Positions 34,969 through 47,349 of a stretch of DNA of 64,000 nt are shown here, one piece after another. The position numbers and the translations under genes were made by a program. Location: the NCBI GenBank assembly GCA_963930655.1, contig OZ005607.1, positions 22,266,874-22,330,873 on the forward strand, given 5' to 3'. This DNA comes from Myrica gale. Its lineage: Eukaryota; Streptophyta; Magnoliopsida; Fagales; Myricaceae. Positions within the stretch are counted from its first letter, which is position 1; each line of letters starts with the position of its first letter. Under the pieces are notes generated by a model, which saw nothing but the letters and a program-made list of their open reading frames with translations, did no database searches and had not been told where the DNA came from.

Positions 34969-36050
34969 CTACCATCCCTTTGGTACTCCATAGGTCGGGA
35001 AGTCGTTTATTGTCCAAAGCAATGTTGCAGGTAAGTTAAATGTACCTCTATCCACCTCATCATATATTTGCACTTCATCCTCCCATAACTCCTTCAACTC
35101 ATCTATTAAGGGCTGTAAATACATACCAATATCATTTCTCGGACTTCTATCCCTGGGAATAAGCAGTGAGAGCATAAAACTGGAATCTTTCATATACTTC
35201 CACGGAGGTAGATTGTACGGGACTAAGACCACTGGCCATATAATATATGACAAGTTCATGTTCCCGAACGGTTTAAATCCATCAGAAACCAGACCCACCG
35301 AGTCCACAGGATGACTCATCACCCCGTCTTCGACCACTCGCTTCTCTTCGTGCCACCGCATCCATAGTCGTCTAATTGACATAAACAATCGTTGCAACCT
35401 TGGTTTCAATGCAAAGTGTCGCAACACTTTCTGGGGACCTTCGACTTAGCATTTTCATTGTACTTCCACCTCGACTCCCCACACACTGGACCATCGACTT
35501 AGCATTTTCATTGTCCTTCCAACATGCATGTATATTGTCATAACTAAATCCTAAATTCCTCCTCAACTGCTTCGCCTCATAGAAAGATTTTGGTAACATC
35601 TCCCCATCGGGTAATGTGTCTTTTATCAACCCTAACATGTCCTCAAATGCCTTTACGCTCAGGTTATTCTCCGACTTTACCGAGAGGAATCCTACTACAA
35701 AAGACAATTTCGAATACTTGACACACCCAAGATATAATTATTGCTCAGCAACCTCCTACAACTTGGCATATGCAGAAAATCCATCCTCACACCCCGATTC
35801 AGATGACATAGGGCCGACAGTGTGATATGCTCCCACATCAAAGTACTCTAACATGTCTCGGATGTGGTCATTTATATTCCCATCGGACTCCTCACTACTG
35901 AGCTCTACATCTCATTCAGACAATGTCCGATCGAAAAAGGTGATTCTTGGAATTGGTTCTCCGTGCAATACCCAATCATTGTAACTCTTCTCAAACTCAT
36001 TTATGAACCGATGATCCTCCATTTCTTTAATAGAAAGAGAGCGCTGTCGA
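34969..36050 (-). pseudogene. tnp2 transposase (Transposase_21), decayed
   Basis: From right to left: YNDWVLHGEP of Transpos_assoc near 35960, NDHIRDMLEYFDVGAY near 35860, KYSKLSFVVGF and SENNLSVKAFEDMLGLIKDT (35707-35600), a deletion with a short duplication near 35425-35500, then HFALKPRLQRLF, DGFKPFGNMNLSY, PPWKYMKDSSFMLSLLIP, NDIGMYLQPLIDELKELW and LLWTINDFPTYGVPKGW (35427-34969). These are standard Transposase_21 blocks. Downstream catalytic parts (the HNLDVMHIEKN block) are missing. Confidence 0.8.
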
Positions 36051-36940
36051 AATTTCTAACTATGTCATGCACAATGACAAAAACATTTATGTACATTATA
36101 GATAATCTAATCCCAAACTGTCCACAACTTGAACAATTTATGAATTACCGCATGTTCGGCAATTAAAACACGCAATAATTCTCAAACGAGTCTAAGGGCT
36201 ACTAAATGCAAAACAAAACCAATATTAAATAAACTTCAACCAAAATCGTCCGATCTGATTAACAATCGTCCACACAGCCACAACAACAAACCACAACAGT
36301 TTCATGAGTCACGTCCGCACGCCATGAATAAATTGTTCAGAAGGCAACAATAAAAGTCCAGATTGCGATTGTCGAAGAATAGATCCTTCGACAATCTATA
36401 TCTCCACAGACCGATTTCAATCCCAAAATAACACATTTTATATCACCATGTCGCACCCAATCAATACTCAACATGTTTCTAACCTACCTAAAATATTAAA
36501 CAATCAAACATCAACCAAAACAACACATTTCCACTCAAAACCCACAAAAATCTTAAAATACCGTACCTCAAAATGCTTCTAAATCTCACAATCCTTCCAA
36601 ATCCACCAAAACTACTACAATCTATGCTTCAACCACCTTCTAACAGCCTACATACGCTTCTTCAACAAGAAAGGACTGAAAAAGACGGATTGGAGAGGAT
36701 TTGAGAGTATACCGAGTGAATGATAAGTCTCTGGATTTTAACACTTTCATTCTCTGTAAAACCCGTCCGGACGTATAAAAGTTACGTCCGAACGCCATGC
36801 GTGAAAATTTTGGCACCAAAACTTGCAGCTCAGAATTTCGTCTCCGTCCAAACGGCACTCTGACCTGTTTGCTAAACAAATGACCCCGTTTTAATAGGAA
36901 AGAAACGTCACCGTCTTGAAAGCCAATCATCTAGACGATC
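36051..36940. other. Spacer and 5' motif region of the 32006 element
   Basis: Worn tnp2 start, one GATTGTCGAAGAA...TTCGACAATC repeat relative near 36370, and GTCCGGAC/GTCCGAAC motifs at 36770-36800. No intact gene. Confidence 0.5.
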
Positions 36941-37569
36941 ACAAATAAAATATTTGAGAATTGAAATAGATACAAATATTTGTAATCAACAACTGCATAT
37001 CTCGAATATGCAGTCGACAGCCCATTCATATTAATTCCGAATTTAATCCCCACCAGAACACTTAGCACGCCTTGATCATGAAATGGAAAGTCCTAACCTG
37101 CACAAACATTTTTGTTATGTTCATAATATTTAGTGAATTGGGAAAGAGTTAAACATGAAATAATAAACATGTCATGGTGGAAGCTTCCAAATCGAAGATG
37201 TCATTACTGGACCCTCACACGTTTTTTTCCACAACACTGAACATTATAAAAAACAACCATGAAGCCATTAAGATGCAGGTCACCCGACGAGATCTAATTC
37301 GTTCAGCTTCAATATCTTTCTCCAACATTTGTATTATGGTTGAACGCTGCGGGTCAGACAACAACGCACGTCCAGGACCACCGTAATTGTACCATATGAA
37401 GAAATTACAATTCTGTTGTCAAATATAACCATAGACTAAACCGAACTTGATGAAAAATTGCAAACAGAGCATGGACGCACCAACCTTGCTCCTAGTTCCT
37501 TCAGCCCTTCTTCACTTCCAGACTTGCTTTCTGATTTCTCCGAACTTTATGAAAATTGGAAAACTCTCT
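36941..37569. other. Unassigned DNA with short minus-strand coding-like stretch
   Basis: On the minus strand, 37380-37215 reads LLSDPQRSTIIQMLEKDIEA and RIRSRRVTCILMASWLFF, a charged helix followed by a hydrophobic stretch. I do not recognise it, and the frame is short. Confidence 0.25.
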
Positions 37570-37684
37570 TTTCTTGCCTTGCAGATAGAATTGAAGATTG
37601 CAAATGAGAAACAGAGCATGAACGTTTTTGCATCATGCTCTGTTTCTCACTTGCAATCTTCAATTCAATCTGCAAGGCAAGAAA
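37570..37684. repeat. Long near-perfect hairpin
   Basis: Arms 37570-37621 and 37633-37684 (52 bp each) pair with only two mismatches around an 11-nt loop. One mismatch becomes a G-U pair in a minus-strand transcript. It could be a young MIRNA-like locus or a small inverted duplication. It has no similarity to the transposon motifs nearby. Confidence 0.85.
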
Positions 37685-38293
37685 TGATTAACGTTCAAAA
37701 AGAGAGACAGAAGGAAAAAAGTGGCTTCATTTTTCAATGGACTCCCACTATGATGAGTGTATTCTTTGGAAACTTCTCCACTTCTCCACTGCTCGAGTCG
37801 TCTAAAAGTGGCTTAGTGGAGATTTTTTTCCAAAAAAAAAAAAGACGGGAACTTTTTTTAAAATAGGACATAATGGAGTTAACATATGTACGTCCCTTTA
37901 ATAATAAATGATTTTTTTTTTCCCTTTAATACGTTTCTCTGTTAGTACTCCTTTTTTTTTTAATAAGCTTTCATTGTTAGTGCTCACATACATAATGGCA
38001 TCCCATATGTACTTAAAAAATTGATACCTTGTTACATTCCACATTAGTTCTTCATCCATGCTTAATCATTAGTCAACAAATAAAAATGCATTGGACAGAA
38101 ATATATTCAAACTTCATTCTCATTCATAGTTCGGTCAATGGGTACACAGGAGTGATAAAACAAAAGCAACAGAAAAACTGCAAAACATAACACTACCATT
38201 CACCATCACAAAAACTGTAAACAACTTCATAAAACATTTTGATCAGCAAAAGACCACTGCCCCCAATCCTCCTCACCTAAACCAAGCAACCCA
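37685..38293. other. No gene recognised
   Basis: AT-rich with homopolymer runs. 38090-38290 could be the 3' untranslated region of the minus-strand ORF that follows. Confidence 0.4.
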
Positions 38294-38692
38294 TCAGTCA
38301 CAACCGACGCCACCGTCTCCATCTTCATGGTCATTCTGGCCCTTCATGGCCTTCCGTATCTTCCTCGGGAGAATGTGCGCAGCAATGTGTGAATGCTGCC
38401 TTCTGTTCATTTTAGGTGTCCCACTGCCCGGACTGGTGGGGGGAGCAGCTGGCTGAGTGGGCGTAGGAGGCCCTTCGGTAATCCTTGTTGGAGACTTCTC
38501 ATCATCCGAGAAGAGTAGCTTCTCCATGTCAATATCTTCAGGTTCTAAATCTGTAGAGGACGAGGAATTCCATCCTCCGGAGGAAGATGAATGCAGCATA
38601 TCTGGTATGATGGAGGTTTTTTTTTGGGGATATTTCGGAGAGGGGAAAATCAGGTTTGACAATATTTGAGACCAGTTTAAATTAGAGTCCAA
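38294..38692 (-). CDS. Unrecognised 132-residue proline/serine-rich protein
   Basis: A single open frame, MDSNLNWSQILSNLIF at the N-terminus, a serine-rich part, an acidic patch (DLEPEDIDMEKLLFSDDEK), a PPTPTQPAAPPTSPGSG low-complexity stretch and a basic end (LPRKIRKAMKG) before an acidic tail. No transmembrane segment or catalytic motif is visible. The composition suggests a disordered regulatory peptide or the last exon of a larger gene. A short direct duplication (TTTGACAATATTTGAGA and TTTAACAATATTTGAGA, 38654 and 38722) lies at its start. It may be a gene, a captured fragment or chance. Confidence 0.35.
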   Translation of the reverse strand: MDSNLNWSQILSNLIFPSPKYPQKKTSIIPDMLHSSSSGGWNSSSSTDLEPEDIDMEKLLFSDDEKSPTRITEGPPTPTQPAAPPTSPGSGTPKMNRRQHSHIAAHILPRKIRKAMKGQNDHEDGDGGVGCD

Positions 38693-38759
38693 TTACAGTT
38701 TTAGTTCTACATACGTACAGGTTTAACAATATTTGAGATCAGTTTAAATTATCACTAAT

Positions 38760-40576
38760 TTTGTGGAAATATAAATTATCACTTAGTTTGAAAAAATGCC
38801 TATGCATAGAGTGTGATGAAGAACGCGTTTCCCAATCTCTTTCATATTTCCATCAACTTTTGGCAATTTTTAATTAGTGACCAACTAGGATGACTAATTT
38901 AGAATATGTCGCATAAAAAAACATGGAGCAATTTCAAGAAACAAGACTAAAAAAGATCGCAACATTCAATGGGTAAACCATTTGAATGGAGTTCATTTGG
39001 AAAGTCTTCTTTTCGGTTATGAGTTGCTCTTGAATCAGATTGTGGCAGTGATTAATGGTTTTAGATGATTTTTGATACATATAAATGAGATTTACTTTTT
39101 TTCCCTTCAAAAATAAGATTAGTTACATATAAGTGTCTTTTCAGAGATTTTTTTTCCCTTCAAATTGAGATTCATTTTCATATATACTTTTTTTTTCTTC
39201 AAAAAATTGAAATGCCAAGGCCATTTCAAGAGAAGTCCAAAGTTCAATTCTTAGAATGCCCCTGGTTTCCAATTTTTTAAAGCAGAAAAAACAACACTTC
39301 TAAAAAAATTGAATATCAATGTCTTCGCAATCCCCACATAAAAGAACGTAATTATAAGACCTTACCGTCATGGCTAGAAATCTTTTTTTTTTTGGCAACC
39401 ATTAATGGCGTGGTAAAATTTATCGGAACCGCGTAGTAAATAAATAGTGATTACTCTAAATCGACACGTCATGGCAACGAATTTAACTTTTATGGCTTGT
39501 AATTCAGATACCCATGCATCGTTAATATGATGTGGGAATAACCTGTTTTTAAACCATGAAAAAATAATTGTTGGGAAAAATAACGCGGCAGCTAGTTTAG
39601 TTTGGTGGCAATATGGCTACAAAAAATTTTGAATATTGATGTCATTGCAATCCCCACGTGAAAAAATGTAGCTATAAGACCTTATCGTCATGGCTATAAA
39701 TCTTTTTCTTTGGCAACCATTAACGGCATCGTAATATGTAAACCAACACACCATGGCAACGGATTCAACTTCCATGGCCTATAATTCATATACCCATGCA
39801 TCGTTAATATGATGTGCAGATAACCCATTTTAAAACCACAAAGAAATAATCGTTGGAAAAAATAGCGCGGCAGCTAGTTTAGTGTGGTGGATCTTTTGGC
39901 ACAAAAAAATTAAATATAAACGTCTTCGCAATCCCACATGAAAGAATGTAGCTATAAGAACTTTTCATCATCGATAGAAATCCATTTCTTTGGCAACCAT
40001 TAACAGCGTGGAAAAAACTATTGGGACCCCATAGCAAATAAATAGTAATTACTCTAAACCGACATGTCATGGCTACGGATTCAACTTTCATGACCTGTAA
40101 TTCAGATACCCACGCATCGTTAATATGATGTGTGAATAACCTGTTTAAAAACCATGAAAAAAATAATCATTGAGAAAAATAACGTGGCAACTAGTTTAGT
40201 TTTGTGGATCTCTGGCCACACAACCGAATATGTTGTGGATATTAGTCTTACAGACACGACCCTAAATAATCTAACACGAATCTTAAATGGATATTGCATT
40301 TCCCAGGTTAAAAAACGTAGCTAGTAGTACTCATCACCGTGACTATTCATGTTTATCTTGGCCGACAGTCGATAACGTCTTTGAAAACACTATTTACCAT
40401 AGCGAATAAGTATTAATTACCCTAAGCCGACGAGATATGGCCACAGATTAAATTTTAGTGGCCTGTAATTCAATTAACTACTAGACGTCAATGGGACGTG
40501 GGAATAAGCTGGTTTCAGCCACGAAAATATAATTGTTGCAGAAAAAATGTGGCTCTAGATCTTTTTTCTTGTAGTG
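38760..40576. mobile_element. Non-autonomous CACTA-like element, right end
   Basis: A terminus ...TTTTTTCTTGTAGTG ends at 40576, followed by AAG. Leftward lie three to four diverged tandem units of about 280-370 bp starting near 39301, 39628, 39904 and 40270, each with CGTCATGGCTA, GGCAACCATTAA and CCCATGCATCGTTAATATGATGTG phrases. The left terminus was not found. The subterminal sequence differs from families A and B, so this is a separate family. Confidence 0.55.
39301..40560. repeat. Diverged ~0.3-kb tandem repeats
   Basis: See the enclosing element. Unit spacing is about 327, 276 and 366 bp, and the last copy is the most altered. Confidence 0.7.
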
Positions 40577-43500
40577 AAGAATTTGTACTTCTAATGTTGC
40601 ACCACCCTGATAGTCCAGATACCAGTAAAGTAAAACCCAAAAAAAGAAATATGTGAATTGTTGTGTTTTATACAATTACTTTCACAAGAGATCTTGACAT
40701 TACAAAACGATAACTTCTGTGTTATTATTAGAGAAAGAGACTCACCGCACGACCTTTTGTGGTCTGTAAAAAATAATAACTTTCGTATTTTAGTTGGCGT
40801 AAAAACTTCATGACGTGTCTTAGTTTATTCCTGAGATTTGTGTTTAATGAAGTCCTGCTCAAGTCCAGCTGTTCAAAAGAATTGGTGATCATCTGGGAAT
40901 GGTTAAGGTTTGATTGAAGTCTGCGTATAGTTTACTAACGCAAAGTCGGAGCGGTGATGTTTGTGAAGCACTCAAAGTTTGATCAGAGTTCACTTACAAT
41001 TTGATCAGAATTGAAGAAAGAGTGTTGTAATGGTTTTAACAGATTCACCCAAGATTCAAGAAGTCTCAAAACTTTGTGAAAACCTCCCTCCAACCCCCCA
41101 AAGTATAAAAGTCATTTTCTCACAATTATTCATTATGTTCCTAAAAATAATTTTGAGAGACCTAGCTTTTAGAGCCTTCAGGATATACTCTTTGTTACTG
41201 TTTCTGTAGTTTGTTGTGAGTGAACAGAGAATAAAAACAGTGATATTTTCTTGTCCCTTGGATCTCGGTTTGGATTTCGATCATCAAGATTTTCCTTGAT
41301 TAAAAAAGGGTAACTCCAGAGGTTGCTGGAGAACTACCAAGACTGGGTGTTCCAGTTGTGAAGAAGTATTTTGCACGTGGGTGTGTGGACAGATTGACTT
41401 GGTTGTGTAGATCAGTTTTTGGAATCAAGAACTTCAGATGGAAGAAGAGTTCATCGTTCCCTGCATGGTACAGAGCTGGATGTTGTATTCCAGGTAAGGT
41501 AACAGTTGTGTTTGACTAGCAACGGGGTGATGGGTAGTGTATATATCACTGTGTACCGAGTTTGAAGATTCTAGTGGATTCGCTTAAACCGGCTTACCAA
41601 CCCAGAGAGTTTTTTCCTCTTGAAAGATTCTTTGAAGTGGTTTTCTCATCTTCATCACTCTTGGTATTATCTTGATTGATTTTGATTTTGTAGTTGATTG
41701 TGTGTTGATATTGCAATTGTCTGTCATATGTTTCTTTGATTAAGAAAGTTAATCTTGAATATATTGAAGCATTGATAATCTGCAATATCGTGTTCAAATT
41801 GATTTGTTAATTTCACATAGTATACTGTCAATTATAGTGTCCTTGAAGTTTGCTGATAAGCTTGTGAGATTGTGTAGCTGTAAGTTTTAAAAGGATCGAA
41901 AATTTGGAGAACCTATTCAACCCCCCCTTCTAGGTTCGATTACCAGTATATTGAGTCTTAAGCTATCTTGTTCACAAGTTTCTAACACAAGAAAGGCTGC
42001 CATCAAAATCAATATAGAAGGCCACAATGGAGTCATCTTTTATCATCTCTATTCCTCGAACAGGGCAAGTGTTGGATCCATACTCTGGTATGGCAAAAAA
42101 TTTAGATAATTCTATCACGGTTCCCCTGACAAAAAGCTGGTCCAGATATTCCTCAGCACCCAAGTTAAGTCTTGAGCAACTGAATAAATCGAGAACTTTA
42201 AGAGACGACAGACTTCAAATAACACTTGGAAAGGTTGAAACTTTTTTTCAATCACACATGGACAAAATGAAAATAGAAGATAAAGCCTTGATGATCGGGG
42301 TAATTCTTCAATGGCAGTCCCATCCAAATAAAGTACCCGCAAACATGTCATATTTCCCACAATATTTGGGAACTTCTTCATTTTTGAACAACCAGAAAGA
42401 TACAAATATTCAAGAGATTCTAAGCTGATCCTAACGGGAAGGTTTTTAAGATATTTGCAACCATGTAAATTCAATCGTCTAAGCCGTTTGAGAACTCCAA
42501 TGGATGTGTGTACCTTAGATAGACTTATACCACCTTCAAGATAAAGAATCTCAAAATTTGGGACTCTAGTAAAGTACGGTATCTCCATCAAGTTCTTAGA
42601 CCAACTAAGGTCAAAGTGTTTCAAGTTGCCTAAACTCTGTATAAATCGAAAAATAAAATATGAGTGAACTTATTTGAAAAGTAAGAAGAAAAAACATGTG
42701 ACATAGAACTGTCCGGACGGATTACCTTCCAAAGTTGTTTGATGCTACTGCAATGCATGTTAAGTTCGACAAGATGGTTTGATTGGAAATGGTTGGTAAG
42801 GATTTCAATGGGAATCCCAACCAGTCCATTACACGTAACTCATTGGTTGGCATGGATCTTAAAAGATCATGAGGCCATACCATGCTACATAAGTGCTTGT
42901 CCTGAAGTTTGGAAAAGTTCTCAACAATATCCATATTGCCAAACTTAAGAATTCTCAATTTTTTCATCATTGAGAATGCTTTAACAGTAAATACTTCATC
43001 TTTGAAAGTTGGTAAGTTTAGGAATATGTCTTCAACCACATTTGTTCCCTGATAACAAAAACAATAGAAATGTTTTTGTGGAAATAATTTAAAAATACAA
43101 ATAAGGATTTAGAGTGTTGGTATTCATTTTTACGTTGATGTCTCAATTAGTTCACTTACGGTATTTTGTTTCAGTACGTGAACGATGTCCTTCATTATGC
43201 CATAATCTACTACGTCATCCAAGCTCTTCCGGAGATTCATTGTGAACTATTTCTTGACCCATTTTTTGTATTAGGTCATGCATTCTCAAACTTACAGCAG
43301 AGATTGTTATAAGAGACTTATCCATTAGAACATCAAAATTGAAACATGGATTGTAACCACAACTTTGTAGTATATCCATCAATATGTTATCTAGGACCTC
43401 TCCTTTAAAGAAACATGCAATATCCAAAAATAACTTTTTTTTCAAATCTCCCAATCCATCAAAACCTATTACAAGCACATCCATAATCCCTCTATTAGGG

Positions 43501-45367
43501 TTCGCTTTTACTTGTTGGCAAGCAGTTTTTCATGCATTTGATGGCCTACCATCCAATAAAGAACCTAAAACTTTTAGAGTTAAAGGAAGGCCTTGAATAG
43601 TTCAAAAACCTCTTAGATAAATCAACATAATTTTCCTAAGAATAGGGTTTCTTGAACGCAAGCAAGTTTAACAGCTGAAAAGCTTCGTCATTATTTAACT
43701 CATTTACCTTATACATTCCATCCACCCCATGTATTTTCAACGAATGACTATCTCTACTTGCTAAAGGGACTCTACTTCCTGGACCAAACCAATCATGACT
43801 CCCTGCTAACGATGCTAGATGTTTTTCTCTATCAACATGATAAAAAACAATGAAAACCTTTTTATTATGTAGTGTGCTCTTTATCATTCTGGCTCCCTCA
43901 CGATCATCCCATATACGTATTTCTCTTTGCATGAGGATCTTCGAAAGTAGTTGTTGTTGCAATGAAACTAAACCACGATTTCTAGTTTCTTCTCTACTGA
44001 AAGCAATGAAGCTTCTAGCTTCGAAGTGATAAGAAACTCTTTCATAAATAACTTTTGCAATAGTTGTTTTACCAACTCCACCCATTCCATGAATCCCCAT
44101 AAAGTGAACATCATCTGACCCAATATTCAGCAGGTTCATCATTTCCTCCACACGGGATGCTATACCAACAAACTTGTTTGAAATACTTGAGAAGTTACGA
44201 CTTATTAATCCATAAAATAATGTCCACTGATCTCACTAACAATCATTGACTCCAACCTGAAGAAAAGATAGTTGAGAAGTAACTATTAATGTTATAATGT
44301 ACAGCTAATAAAGTGGAAATCTATAATCTCTGTCGTACCCTTGCAGTTCAGCTTCTAATTAATTTTTCACCTACCCACGTCTTAATCCCTTTTCATCATT
44401 CTTTGTTGGCATTTGGACTTCGGATAGCTAGTCATGGGTAAGAGGAACTTTTTTATACCCCTTTACTATGTTTCTTCTCTCACTTTAGATATGGCTTTTA
44501 GCTTCATCCAGAAAAACGTTTCCACAATTTTTTGGTCTTCATTGCTTGAGTTACTTGTTTTCTACAAATCTACATTAGTGATGATGAAGCCAATACAATA
44601 TTTTCTTCATAGTGAGGATAGTCTTAGTAGAAAAAGAAAACAAAAATAGAAAAAGAAAATAAACATGTCTTTTCCCGACAAATATACAGAGAAGTTCTAT
44701 TTTTTAGTGGCAAACTTGAATAAAATATAAGTCGTGAAAAGAATGGTTAAAAAATCCATCAGAGAGGTGCCAGTAACAATTTTGAATTATTCTTCCGGTT
44801 GAGACCTTGCAAAAGCTCTTCAACTGAAGTCCAAAATTTGTGATATTCTTATCTCGGAGCACTATGCTTACCCTAACAATTTTGCGAATTCAATATGACT
44901 ATGAAATGAAACACAATTTGTCATTGTGATATGTTGAAGACTCAGTAAAGTTCTACACTATGACAAAGTATATGCAAACTCCATAATTTGAAAAATTGAT
45001 AACTTTTCTAAGGTATCCAACTTTGCTATATTTCCATAGACAAGAAGAAAAGACTAAATATATAGAGATTGTACCTATCATGTACATGTCATCCGGATAT
45101 ACGACCTGCTTCTCTCAAAGCAGCTCTCCATTTATACATGTTCTCCATTTCAACCTCGGGGTCTTCTTAATGGCCAGAAAGAGCTATTGCAAAAGCCCCA
45201 GTATGGTTTCATACGTCGGAGGGATCCACGTGATAGAAAACGGGCAAAATTGTGAGTGTTGTCTCTCTCATGCATTCGACAGTCTTAGCAAGTTCAAGCA
45301 AGCACCATTTAGGGTAAACATAGTGCTCTGAGATAACTGTGATGGCATAGTTAGATTCATTTATTGC
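40577..45367 (-). pseudogene. TIR-NBS-LRR pseudogene
   Basis: Paralogue of 17562-21822 with the same exon plan: TIR remnant 45075-45367, NBS 43160-44256, pre-LRR 42727-43048, LRR 41975-42636 with its tail at 40741-40788. The first ~80 TIR codons are missing, replaced by transposon sequence at 45368. A stop lies in the TIR (TAA, 45167-45169). NBS frame changes occur near 44210, 43600 and 43215. The P-loop GMGGVGKTT is intact but kinase-2 reads VFIVFYHV, so both catalytic-site aspartates are gone. The pre-LRR and LRR exons shift frame near 42780 and 42290. A ~1.2-kb insertion splits the LRR exon, and the C-terminal exon is lost at the CACTA end at 40576. Not functional. Confidence 0.93.
40789..41974 (+). 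mobile_element. Solo-LTR-like insertion in the TNL pseudogene
   Basis: About 1.2 kb absent from the intact paralogue interrupts exon 4. It has a TATA box (TATAAAAG at 41104), a polyadenylation-like AATAAAA near 41231 and, near the right end, ACCTATTCAACCCCCC followed by TTCTAGGTTCGATTACC, the phrase typical of Ty1/copia LTR 3' ends. No internal domains and no clean target duplication. Borders are approximate. Confidence 0.55.
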
Positions 45368-46500
45368 TACTACAACATTTTTTGTCTTTAGTGGTGAAAT
45401 TTTTCGTCACTAAAGATACAATTTTCGTCGCTAAAAAGCTTCAGCAACGAAAAAAGTTCATCACAATTTCAACCCAGATGCTCATCTGAGACGAAAATCA
45501 AATTTGTCTCTAAATATATTTGTTCGAACGAAACTATCTGTTCGAACAAGAATATATGTTCAAACAAGCAATTTTGTCACTAAATTTGTCTAGTTTGTCA
45601 TTTGGCCAATTCTGTTCGAACATGTGACTGACCAATTTGGTTTCTGGACAATTAATTTCATCCATTTTTAAATTGGAATTTTGAAGTTCATAAACATACT
45701 TGTGTTTTAGTTGTATTTTAAATAAGGTAATGCAATTTTGATAGAAAATATGAAAAAACATTTCCGATTAATAAAATGAAAATACAAAAAAACTATTGTT
45801 AAATTTATTGAATAGACATTATTCAAAATACAAGAAAACTATTGTTAAATTAGTACAATAAAGAAATTTTGTATTCGGGAAACAGATATATGAAACTTTG
45901 CTGACATTACTTCATCTGATTTCTTCGCTTCTTTTTATCCTTTGTGTTCTTTATCTTTTCTGAATTCCTCTGCAAAAGACCAAAATATTGTCATAAACAA
46001 AACACTCTTTCCGAAGGAATTTATAACTATGATAAAATCAAAGAAATGACACAAATTCAGAGAATAAATAAATATGATAAAATCAAATAACCAAACACAG
46101 ATTCAAAGAGAAGGTAAATCTGCAGGAAGTTCAATTTGAGCTTTGGTCACATTTTGTTGCACCTCAAATTCAAACTGCATATAGCAATATGATCCAGGTG
46201 ATAGATACACTAACCATTTGTGATAGCTTGGTTTTCAAAGCCAAAAATTGCTTTGGGAAAATTAATAAGAAACAACCCAAAAATTGTAGTTATTCCTGTG
46301 GCTTCGGATAACCATGTTGTTGGTCATTTAAAAATTAAACAAAAAAGGAATTTAACATGATCACCCATTTGTCAAATCTGACACTACAGAGTTGGTGTTG
46401 TAGCAACATTATAGTTTTCATAGTCAAGATTTCTAGCATTTACGAATAATTTATCAAATGTTCCACAAAAAGCAAATATGAATGAGAGTAAGAATTACCT
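45368..46500. mobile_element. Family-B CACTA-like remnant
   Basis: CTACTACAACATTTTTTGTC at 45367 closely matches the family-B end at 47994 and carries TTCGTC(A/G)CTAAAG and GTTCGAAC motifs (45520-45620). Minus-strand exon-like pieces near 46200-46115 (EVQQNVTKAQIELPADL) and 45965-45915 (lysine/arginine-rich, ending in a stop) are unrecognised. No right end was found. Confidence 0.5.
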
Positions 46501-46619
46501 GTAGCAGTCTGATGCAACAGGCCTTAAGTCAGGTTCCCTGCCACCAAAGTTTGATGGGAGTAAATTTTTCTAAAAAACATAAATTAACTACCCGAAGTTT
46601 GTACATTTTGAATTTAAAT

Positions 46620-46944
46620 AAGTCCATTAACATTAATTAGGCAGAATGCCTGGCACGTACGGAAGAGTAACAAGTTTAGACTAACGTAAATTTGTTTTTT
46701 CGGAATCGAGATAAATCTATACCTTAATCCATTTTGGTTTCTGCAAGTTAATGGATCAGTCGTAATTGGTCATCATGTACGTGTTGAACAAGAACTAAAA
46801 TTTATGAATCACTCAGAATTTTCAGTCAATTGACAAGTACGGCCACAGCCTAATTAAATTGACAACCTTCGTAGGTGATAACCAATTTGTGATAAAAAAC
46901 TCAAAATTTCAGATCAATTGTCTTGCTTTATTTTATTTATTTTT
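46620..46944. repeat. Diverged copy of the TNL upstream segment
   Basis: TCATCATGTACGTGTTGAACAAG and TCAGTCAATTGACAAGTA near 46770-46840 match 22255-22325. This is the upstream flank of the TNL pseudogene. Confidence 0.6.
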
Positions 46945-47349
46945 GGATAAATACACTTTGCACATCCCTGTAACTATAGCGGTTTTGAAATTTTGCACCG
47001 CATGCAATCTATTATTTTTGTTACATTGTACTCACCAACTATTAATATCAAACATTTTACAGCCTTTGTTAAACTTAATTTTTGGTTAATTTAAATGAAA
47101 AATGATTTTTTGGTGTGCAAAATGATAATTGTGTCCACATAATTTTTTTGGCAGTGAACATTTTATGAGGTAAAATCCTATTTCTTAGGCCAAAAAATAA
47201 ATTACCGTTCAAACTAAAGGAAAAATTTTAACAGAGAGTACAAAGTGTCAAAAATCAATAATTGGTAGGTGCAATGTGACAAAAACAAATAGATTGTGTG
47301 CAAAGTGTCAAGCCCTCGTAATTGGAGTCTGCAAAGTGTATTTAACTCC
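46945..47349. repeat. Foldback (MITE-like) element, ~405 bp
   Basis: Inverted arms of roughly 100 bp: AAATACACTTTGCA at 46949 and its inverse at 47330-47343, with further pairing through the TTGCACCGCATGCAATCTATT and GTACTCACCAACTATTAAT segments. No coding sequence. Confidence 0.65.

Larger units (their letters stand above)
32006..36940 (-). mobile_element. Family-A CACTA transposon, minus strand, 5' end lost
   Basis: The 3' terminus, read here as CACTACAAGAAACAAGCG, starts at 32006 after TCA. Going right, on the minus strand, come Transposase_24, the DUF4216 tail, tnp2, a spacer with a worn 160-bp-type unit (36350-36400) and motif-bearing DNA to about 36900. The Transposase_32 ORF and 5' terminus are absent. 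No TAGTG followed by TCA was found on the right. Confidence 0.82.

Noticed and set aside
37447-37866. 139-codon plus-strand ORF
   Set aside because: It runs straight through the hairpin and homopolymer runs; open by chance.
32006-40576. A single 8.6-kb CACTA element from the CACTACAAG at 32006 to the TAGTG at 40576
   Set aside because: Flanking trinucleotides differ (TCA and AAG) and the subterminal sequences belong to different families.
42700-42724. A GTCCGGACGG motif in an intron of the TNL pseudogene
   Set aside because: One octamer alone; no terminus or further motifs nearby, so probably chance.
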